Source: CAZMGD01 sp964565705
GTDB taxonomy: Bacteria; Actinomycetota; Acidimicrobiia; Acidimicrobiales; Ilumatobacteraceae
Direction of reading: 5' to 3'
NCBI GenBank assembly: GCA_964565705.1
Contig: CAZMGD010000164.1
Span: 1 to 6,522, forward strand
Length of the DNA: 6,522 bases
The translations under genes and the position numbers were made by a program. Under the pieces are notes generated by a model. It was not told where the DNA came from. It made no database searches and worked only from the letters and a program-made list of their open reading frames with translations. The number at the start of each line of letters is the position of its first letter. Position 1 is the stretch's first letter. This document shows, in pieces, positions 1 to 4,637 of the stretch.

Positions 1-965
1 AGGTTGCCGATGATCACCACCCGTACTGGGGCACTGCCGAGGCCGACCTTGGCGACGACGAGACCGCCGACGATGAACGCGGTACTGATGAAGCCCCACA
101 GCAGACCCCAGGTCTCGACGGAGACGATGGCCAGCCCGTAGGCGTCGATCAGCGCCATGAACACCCCGCCGAGCAGGTTGTTGAACGCAGCGAGGGCGAT
201 CAGGAGCGAGAGGCCCGGCACGGCGCGGATCGCCTCGATCGCCCCCGCGATGTCGAGGTGCGGTGCCGAGTCGCCGGGCTGCGCCGACGGCGTGGGTTCG
301 GCGAAGTGGATCGAGGCGAGGTGCACGAGGGCGAGCACGGTGAGCGCGACCGCGGCGTACAGCGCCCAGCCCATGCCGAGCCGGCCGATGACGAGACCGC
401 TGAACACCGAGGTGATCGCGAACGAGACGCCGGTGACGGTGCCGACGAGGCCGTTGGCACGGTCGCGACGATCGTCCGGCACGAGCAGCGTGACGCACGT
501 CGACAGTGCGATGCCGCGCATCGAGCCGGCAACCGACCCGACCAGGGTGAGGGCGACGAACACCCAGAACGCCGGGCTGCGCAGGCGCAGGATGTGCTCG
601 GCGTCGACGGCGGCGAAGATCGCGGTCGCGGCGACGAAGCAGGCCGAGGAGATCGCGGTCGCGACCATCATCGAGGTGTGCTTGCGGTGGCGGTCGACGT
701 AGGTTCCGAACGCCGGGCCGAGGAACGCGCTGGCGATGCTGAACGCGGCACCGATGATGCCCGTCGCGACCACCGACCTCGTCTCGAGATACACCCAGAA
801 CGTGAGCGCGAACCACAGGAACGAGCTGGTCACACCGGTCACGAGGGTGTTCAGCAGCAACCGGTGGAACGTGTGCTCGTCGTGCGCCGGCAGCTCGGTG
901 GTCAGGGTGATCTCGGTCGCGTCCATGCTCACGGACATCGGACGATCGGGCACGTGCGAAGTCAT
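1..965 (-). CDS. MFS exporter, MFS_3/EntS-like, partial (C-terminus off the left edge)
   Basis: This reads open from an ATG at 965 to base 1, giving 321 complete codons and no stop. It is an integral membrane secondary transporter, probably a proton-driven efflux pump; the substrate cannot be told from sequence. After a polar tail of about 33 residues come hydrophobic segments near residues 36-60, 66-86, 98-120, 132-150, 172-193, 199-220, 252-272 and 284-305. A motif A-like loop, FGTYVDRHRKH (86-96), lies between the second and third segments. The stretch LVPDDRRDRANGL (161-173) resembles the LVP..ReRANGL loop of the MFS_3/EntS-like and macrolide-efflux branch. A charged central loop (221-250) separates the two halves. 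The usual family length is about 400-430 residues, so roughly 100 are missing. The start is uncertain: in-frame ATGs at 938 and 926 are also possible and none has a clear Shine-Dalgarno sequence. The gene diverges from the metallopeptidase-like gene. Membership of MFS is firm; the subfamily is inferred. Confidence 0.88.
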   Translation of the reverse strand, partial: MTSHVPDRPMSVSMDATEITLTTELPAHDEHTFHRLLLNTLVTGVTSSFLWFALTFWVYLETRSVVATGIIGAAFSIASAFLGPAFGTYVDRHRKHTSMMVATAISSACFVAATAIFAAVDAEHILRLRSPAFWVFVALTLVGSVAGSMRGIALSTCVTLLVPDDRRDRANGLVGTVTGVSFAITSVFSGLVIGRLGMGWALYAAVALTVLALVHLASIHFAEPTPSAQPGDSAPHLDIAGAIEAIRAVPGLSLLIALAAFNNLLGGVFMALIDAYGLAIVSVETWGLLWGFISTAFIVGGLVVAKVGLGSAPVRVVIIGN

Positions 966-1001
966 CGCGCCGGCGGGCAGGTGCAGGTCCGTGTCGCTGC
1001 G

Positions 1002-1007
1002 AGAGTA
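1002..1007 (-). promoter_or_regulatory. Possible -10 element of the MFS exporter gene
   Basis: On the minus strand this hexamer reads TACTCT, which fits the actinobacterial TANNNT pattern and lies about 37 bases before the ATG at 965. No good -35 is visible at 16-18 bases, but the palindrome at 1027-1036 falls at about that distance. The call rests on one short hexamer and is tentative. Confidence 0.25.
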
Positions 1008-1026
1008 GAGGCATCGCGAACCGCAG

Positions 1027-1036
1027 ATGTGCACAT
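1027..1036. promoter_or_regulatory. 10-base palindrome ATGTGCACAT in the divergent intergenic region
   Basis: This is a perfect 10-base palindrome between two divergently transcribed genes, at about the -35 position of the candidate exporter promoter. Such sites often bind a dimeric repressor or activator, but no regulator gene is visible in the window. A 10-base palindrome can also arise by chance, so this is only a candidate operator. Confidence 0.25.
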
Positions 1037-1077
1037 TTCTCCTCGATGCACCCCGATACCGAGTTCGCCGTCCTGAT

Positions 1078-1083
1078 GGAGGT
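1078..1083 (+). promoter_or_regulatory. Ribosome binding site GGAGGT that fixes the GTG start at 1089
   Basis: A near-perfect Shine-Dalgarno sequence, GGAGGT, sits five bases before the GTG at 1089. It decides the start codon of the metallopeptidase-like gene and agrees with the protein beginning just before its first zinc-ribbon cysteine pair. It is the only strong ribosome binding site before any start in this window. Confidence 0.75.
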
Positions 1084-1088
1084 CGATC

Positions 1089-2015
1089 GTGAAGGTGTTC
1101 AGCTGCCCGGTGTGCAACGCGCCCGTGTACTTCGAGAACGTCGGATGCGTGCAATGCGGCTCACTGCTGGCCTACGACGTCGACCACGACCGGTTCGTGA
1201 ACGGCGCTGTGCTGTGCCTCGCCAGCACGACGGTCGAGACCTGCAACTGGTCGGTGCCCGAGTCGGGGTACTGCCGGTCGTGTGCGCTCGACATCGATCA
1301 CGTGGCGACCGAGCGGCGCGTGCCGTTCCAGGAGGCCAAGCGCCGGGCGGTGCGCCAGCTCGTCCGCTTCGGGGTCGACCTGCATCGCGCGCCGGCGCTG
1401 CGGTTCGAGCTGCGCGACGGGTCCGTGGAGGGGCCCGTCACGATCGGTCACCAGGACGGCGTGATCACGCTCGACACCGCGGAAGCGGATCCCGCTCGGC
1501 GGGAAGAGGTCCGCACCAGCCTCGGCGAGCCGTACCGCAGCCCCCTGGGCCACGTGCGCCACGAGCTCGGCCACTGGTACTGGGCGGCGCACGTCGGCGA
1601 CCGGTTCTCGACCGACTCGTTCCGATCGCTGTTCGGCGACGAGCAGTTCGACTACCAGGCGGCGATCGAGCAGCACTACGGCACGCCCGACGACGGGTCG
1701 TGGCAGGGGCAGTTCGTCTCCTTCTACGCGTCGATGCACCCGTGGGAGGACTTCGCCGAGTCCTTCGCCCACCTGCTCCACCTGACCGACACGCTCGAGA
1801 CGGCGGCGGTGCAGGGCATGGTGGGCGGCGCCTCCGTCGCGCTCGGGTTCGGCGACTTCGACAAGCTGTACCAGCGCTGGATCGAGGTCAGCGTCGCCCT
1901 CAACGAGCTGAACCGCAGCATGGGCACTCCAGACGCCTACCCGTTCGCCCCCTCGCCGCCGGCGGTGGAGAAGCTCGCGTTCGTCTGGCAGTCCCTCACC
2001 AGCGGCGCATCCTGA
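1089..2015 (+). CDS. Zinc-ribbon plus HExxH putative metallopeptidase (COG4307; zinc-ribbon_6 + Peptidase_Mx type)
   Basis: The protein has 308 residues and no signal peptide or membrane segment, so it is probably cytoplasmic. The N-terminal part holds cysteine pairs C6/C9 and C20/C23, spaced as in a four-cysteine zinc ribbon. A further set, C43, C52, C62 and C65, includes CNWSV and YCRSC and may bind a second zinc. The middle carries a zincin motif, HELGH, at residues 158-162, followed by WYW. Downstream lies HPWEDFAESFAH (217-228), where E224 is a plausible third zinc ligand and E220 or D221 are alternatives. This order matches the family annotated as zinc-ribbon_6 plus putative zinc-binding metallopeptidase (COG4307). 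To my knowledge its substrate and physiological role are not established. The start is the GTG with the strong ribosome binding site. The gene stands alone, diverging from the exporter and converging on the hydrolase. The family is confident; peptidase activity is inferred from the motif. Confidence 0.88.
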   Translation: MKVFSCPVCNAPVYFENVGCVQCGSLLAYDVDHDRFVNGAVLCLASTTVETCNWSVPESGYCRSCALDIDHVATERRVPFQEAKRRAVRQLVRFGVDLHRAPALRFELRDGSVEGPVTIGHQDGVITLDTAEADPARREEVRTSLGEPYRSPLGHVRHELGHWYWAAHVGDRFSTDSFRSLFGDEQFDYQAAIEQHYGTPDDGSWQGQFVSFYASMHPWEDFAESFAHLLHLTDTLETAAVQGMVGGASVALGFGDFDKLYQRWIEVSVALNELNRSMGTPDAYPFAPSPPAVEKLAFVWQSLTSGAS

Positions 2016-2050
2016 TCGTCGGGGGTGCGCGCCGAGCACCCTCCTCGCCG

Positions 2051-2107
2051 GGTGTCAGAAGCCTGGTGATCGCACGCTGGCTCACAGCGGTGGAAGGTTC
2101 TGACACC
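2051..2107. repeat. Nested inverted repeat between convergent genes; possible bidirectional terminator or palindromic intergenic repeat
   Basis: The arms GGTGTCAGAA (2051-2060) and TTCTGACACC (2098-2107) are perfect reverse complements. Pairing continues inwards after one bulged G (2061), with CCT (2062-2064) against AGG (2095-2097). Inside the loop, CGCTG (2075-2079) and CAGCG (2085-2089) form a second hairpin around GCTCA. The whole could fold into two stacked stems or a small cruciform. It lies 35 bases after the stop of the metallopeptidase-like gene and 19 bases after the stop of the convergent hydrolase, a natural place for a shared terminator. No T-run follows on either strand, so an ordinary intrinsic terminator is not proven. 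A dispersed REP-like element is the main alternative. Confidence 0.55.
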
Positions 2108-2126
2108 TACGCGTGCGGCCGCCGCG

Positions 2127-3083
2127 TCAGGGGATGAAGCGCTGGATCGTGGCGGCGAGCTCGACGGGCTGGTCGCCCTGGATGCTGTGGCCGGCCTCTT
2201 CGAAGCGCTCGACCTCGGCGGTCGGGAGGCGGCGCATCAGCTCGGCCTCGTCGTCGTCGCGCAGCACGGAGCTGGACCGCATCCCGCGGGCGAGCAGCAC
2301 CGGCACCTCGATCTTCTCGAGGGCTTCGCCGAGGTCGGTGAAGTAGCGACCGTCGGCGTCGACGATCGGCGTCGCGTCGGTCGGCGACGCGGCTGCATCG
2401 GGCGCGTCGACGCGCCAGCGTGAGTGGCGCCACACCCAGCTGCCGTCCTCGAGCTGGAGCGCGTTGTGGAGGATGCCGCGGCGCAGCGACGACTCGCTGC
2501 GGGTCGGGTTGAACTCCATCGTCCGGGCCAGCAGCTCGTCGAAGCTCGGGAACGTCGCCGGGCCGTTGACGAAGTCGACGATGTGCTGGGCCAGCTCCGG
2601 CTTCAGGCCGGGCAGCACGTCGACGAGCAGCACCTTGCGGACCAGCTCGGGGGCGACGACGGTCAGCGCGATCGTCGTCAGCCCGCCGTAGGACATCCCG
2701 ACGATCCCGCGCGCATTCGGGGCCAGCGCCCGGATCGCCGGGGCGACGTCCTCGGCCGCGGCGAGGGGGGAGCGGGTCTCGAGCTGTGCCCACCCGGGCG
2801 CGTCGCTGTGGCCGTGGCCGGGCAGGTCGATCGCGACCAGCGGGCGAGGGCGCAGCGCCATCGCCACGGTGTCCCACGTGTGCGCGTTCTGCGATCCACC
2901 GTGCAGCAGCACGATCTCCGGGTCGCCGTCGCCCCACACCAGAGCGCTGAGCGTGCGCCCGGGCGCGACCTCGACGTCCTCGCGGCGCACCGTCGGCGGT
3001 CCGTCGAAGGGCAGCCCGTACTCGGCGGCGTTCTCGTGGAACAACCCGAACTCGTCGTACGGCACCCGCTCGCCATCGCTCAT
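2127..3083 (-). CDS. Alpha/beta hydrolase fold protein
   Basis: The gene encodes 318 residues from the ATG at 3083. It is a soluble serine hydrolase-type enzyme with no signal peptide. The order of motifs is typical of the fold. The oxyanion-hole strand and loop IVLLHGGSQNAHTWD is at 57-71, and LVAIDLPGHGHSD at 82-94. The nucleophile elbow GMSYGG (129-134) has S131 as probable nucleophile. A cap-like insertion follows at about 150-235, and EEAGHSIQGDQP supplies probable catalytic H299. The acid is less clear: RDDDEAEL (275-282) offers D276-D278. The reaction cannot be assigned, since esterases, epoxide hydrolases, haloperoxidase-like and C-C bond hydrolases all share this pattern. An in-frame ATG at 3164 would add 27 residues (arginine-rich, without hydrolase motifs) and leave only five bases to the divergent start at 3170, so 3083 is preferred. 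A TANNNT hexamer lies seven bases upstream, so the mRNA may be leaderless. Confidence 0.87.
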   Translation of the reverse strand: MSDGERVPYDEFGLFHENAAEYGLPFDGPPTVRREDVEVAPGRTLSALVWGDGDPEIVLLHGGSQNAHTWDTVAMALRPRPLVAIDLPGHGHSDAPGWAQLETRSPLAAAEDVAPAIRALAPNARGIVGMSYGGLTTIALTVVAPELVRKVLLVDVLPGLKPELAQHIVDFVNGPATFPSFDELLARTMEFNPTRSESSLRRGILHNALQLEDGSWVWRHSRWRVDAPDAAASPTDATPIVDADGRYFTDLGEALEKIEVPVLLARGMRSSSVLRDDDEAELMRRLPTAEVERFEEAGHSIQGDQPVELAATIQRFIP

Positions 3084-3090
3084 CGCTGTG

Positions 3091-3096
3091 ACCGTA
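3091..3096 (-). promoter_or_regulatory. Possible -10 element for a leaderless hydrolase mRNA
   Basis: The minus strand reads TACGGT here, fitting TANNNT, with exactly seven bases before the ATG at 3083. That spacing would put transcription start at or next to the A of the start codon. No Shine-Dalgarno sequence precedes this ATG, which agrees with leaderless translation, common in actinobacteria. No convincing -35 is visible. Confidence 0.35.
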
Positions 3097-3148
3097 CCCA
3101 ACCGCAGCAGATGTCTGGGACGTTCGGCCCTAGCTCGTGGTCGATCCA

Positions 3149-3163
3149 TGAATCCATGATTCA
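3149..3163. promoter_or_regulatory. Perfect dyad TGAATC-CAT-GATTCA just upstream of the copper protein gene
   Basis: Two six-base arms with a three-base centre end six bases before the ATG at 3170 and lie in the divergent promoter region of two genes. The stretch is AT-rich compared with its surroundings. It does not match the FNR/CRP half-sites (TTGAT...ATCAA) or the NsrR pattern I know, so no regulator is named. It may be a repressor site for the copper protein gene, or a small hairpin in its 5' leader. Confidence 0.4.
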
Positions 3164-3169
3164 AAGATC

Positions 3170-4573
3170 ATGAAGCTCGAACTGAGGCTCCGAAGCAGAG
3201 TCGGGATCGCTGCCCTGCTCGTGCTCGTCCCGACCGCAACAGCAGCGTGCTCCGACGACGGCCCTCGAGCAGGCGGGCGGGCCGGTGTCGACGCTGCTGC
3301 CGGCGCCTCGACTGGCGACATCTCCCCCGGGGACACCGTCGCGTTCCACGCCAGTGAGTTCATGTTCGCGCCCACCGACCTCGTCGCCGAGCCCGGCGCG
3401 TACACCGGTGTCCTCATCAACGACGGCAACATCGAACACGACATCACGTTCGAAGGTGGCGAACCGGTGGTTGCCGCGGCCGGTGAATCCGTCGAGTTCG
3501 CGTTCACGGTTCCCGAGGGAGGCATCCGCTACTGGTGCTCGATCCCCGGACACGAAGATGCCGGCATGGCCGGCTTCGTGAGCACAGGTGACTCGACGGC
3601 CTACGCCTCACACACCGGTGACGACCACATCGCCTCCACCGCAACCCCGGCGGTCGAACCCAACCCGGATGCCGCCCCCTACGTGCTTCGCGATCCACGC
3701 CCACCGCAGCGCGGGGAAGGCGAAGGGGTCACCCTGGTCCCCGGCGGCGCCCCCGACGGCGGTGACCTGATCGAGGTGGAGCTCGTCATCGAGGAGAAGC
3801 TGATGACCGTCGCCGACGGCATCGAACAGCTCGTGTGGACGTTCGGTGGTGACGTACCCGGTCCCGTGCTTCGTACGCGGGTCGGCGACACCGTTCGAGT
3901 CCACCTGGTCAACCCTCCCAGCGCGAGCGTGTCGCACTCGATCGACTTCCACGCCTCACAGGTGTCGATGGAGGACGAGATGGCCTCCATCGCCCCCGGC
4001 GAAGAGCTCATCTACGAGTTCAGCACCGACTACGCCGGCGTCTGGATGTATCACTGCGGCACCGCTCCAGTGCTGCACCACATCGCCAACGGGATGTTCG
4101 GCATGGTGATCGTGGAACCAGAAGCCGGGCTGCCGCCCGTCGACGACGAGTTCTTCTTCGTTCAGCACGAGTGGTACCCCGGCCCGCAAGGCGAGCCGGC
4201 CTCGTTCGCCGCGGCAAACCAGGCAGCGCCCGCACCGCAGTTCCAGATGTTCAACGGCGTCGCCAACCAATATGCCGACCATCCCATCGACATCACGACC
4301 GGCGACGATGTTCGGATGTTCGTCCTCAACGCCGGCCCATCGATCGGCACCTCGTTCCACGTCGTCGGCACGATCTTCCACGACGTCACCAAGGAAGGGG
4401 TCCGCCTCGCTGCAGGAAACGAGGGCAACTGGGGTGCCCAGGCCGTCGACCTCGCCCCAGCCCAGGGAGCCGTCATCGAGATGACGACCGCGGAAGACGG
4501 CACCTACGCCTTCGTCAACCACGCCTTCAACTTCCCCGGGCGCGGCGCCATCGGGCTGTTCACAGCGGGTTGA
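3170..4573 (+). CDS. Secreted three-cupredoxin copper protein: NirK-like nitrite reductase/multicopper oxidase with N-terminal blue-copper domain
   Basis: The protein has 467 residues. Residues 1-27 are a basic start, a hydrophobic core (IAALLVLVP) and PTATAAC, so C27 is a probable though imperfect lipobox cysteine; the protein would be outside the membrane. Domain 1 (about 50-137) is a plastocyanin-like cupredoxin with type 1 ligands H90, C123, H128 and M133. A linker (138-185) leads to a two-cupredoxin core like that of NirK. HSIDFH gives H256 (type 1), D259 (the NirK catalytic Asp) and H261 (type 2). YHC gives H295 (type 2) and C296 (type 1), and HIANGM gives H304 and M309, with the short C-to-H spacing of AniA-type enzymes. 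In the last domain H404 matches the second catalytic residue, a His, and H451 (FVNHAF) the type 2 ligand from the neighbouring subunit. The usual Gly-rich loop after HAATG is replaced by SQVSMEDEMAS. The likely reaction is nitrite to nitric oxide; an oxidase role is possible. No other denitrification gene is visible. Confidence 0.85.
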   Translation: MKLELRLRSRVGIAALLVLVPTATAACSDDGPRAGGRAGVDAAAGASTGDISPGDTVAFHASEFMFAPTDLVAEPGAYTGVLINDGNIEHDITFEGGEPVVAAAGESVEFAFTVPEGGIRYWCSIPGHEDAGMAGFVSTGDSTAYASHTGDDHIASTATPAVEPNPDAAPYVLRDPRPPQRGEGEGVTLVPGGAPDGGDLIEVELVIEEKLMTVADGIEQLVWTFGGDVPGPVLRTRVGDTVRVHLVNPPSASVSHSIDFHASQVSMEDEMASIAPGEELIYEFSTDYAGVWMYHCGTAPVLHHIANGMFGMVIVEPEAGLPPVDDEFFFVQHEWYPGPQGEPASFAAANQAAPAPQFQMFNGVANQYADHPIDITTGDDVRMFVLNAGPSIGTSFHVVGTIFHDVTKEGVRLAAGNEGNWGAQAVDLAPAQGAVIEMTTAEDGTYAFVNHAFNFPGRGAIGLFTAG

Positions 4574-4622
4574 CCGCCGCCGAGCTCACCTCACAGCGGT
4601 TCGATGGGGGTACGGATGTTTG

Positions 4623-4636
4623 CGTACACTTGTACG
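4623..4636. promoter_or_regulatory. Candidate LexA (SOS) operator CGTAC-ACTT-GTACG before dnaE2
   Basis: This is a perfect dyad with five-base arms and a four-base centre. Its geometry is that of the actinobacterial SOS box CGAAC-N4-GTTCG, with A changed to T in one arm and the matching base in the other. It also fits the GTAC-N4-GTWC core described for cyanobacterial LexA. It overlaps the probable -10 hexamer and ends one base before the dnaE2 start codon, where bound LexA would block transcription initiation. dnaE2 is a known SOS gene in mycobacteria and other bacteria, so the context supports the call. The assignment to LexA is inferred. Confidence 0.65.
4625..4630 (+). promoter_or_regulatory. 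Probable -10 element (TACACT) of a leaderless dnaE2 promoter
   Basis: TACACT fits TANNNT and is followed by exactly seven bases and then the GTG at 4638, so transcription would start at the start codon. No Shine-Dalgarno sequence precedes this GTG. A loose -35 candidate, TTCGAT at 4600-4605, lies 19 bases upstream. The hexamer sits inside the candidate LexA dyad. Confidence 0.5.
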
Positions 4637-4637
4637 G

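Noticed and set aside
157..1076. Plus-strand open frames of 181 and 272 codons in the exporter region
   Set aside because: They are Arg- and Ala-rich shadows of the minus-strand exporter, whose frame shows regular membrane segments and an MFS motif A loop.
1046..2137. A 363-codon plus-strand frame overlapping the metallopeptidase-like gene
   Set aside because: The composition is Arg-, Ala- and Pro-rich with no motif. The competing frame has the ribosome binding site, zinc-ribbon cysteines and HELGH.
2107..2937. Further frames on both strands across the hydrolase gene
   Set aside because: All are low-complexity shadows; only the 2127-3083 frame shows the GXSXG elbow and the ordered hydrolase motifs.
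3084..3164. An N-terminal extension of the hydrolase from the ATG at 3164
   Set aside because: The 27 extra residues are basic with no hydrolase motif, there is no ribosome binding site, and the start would nearly touch the divergent start at 3170.
4565..4577. A small hairpin GCGG-GTTGA-CCGC at the end of the copper protein gene as a terminator
   Set aside because: The stem is only four pairs, overlaps the stop codon and has no T-run.
2081..4600. CTCACAGCGGT occurs at 2081-2091 and 4590-4600, with a related TCACAGCGG at 4560-4568
   Set aside because: A few shared 11-mers are expected by chance in 6.5 kb, more so in GC-rich DNA. No longer similarity surrounds them.
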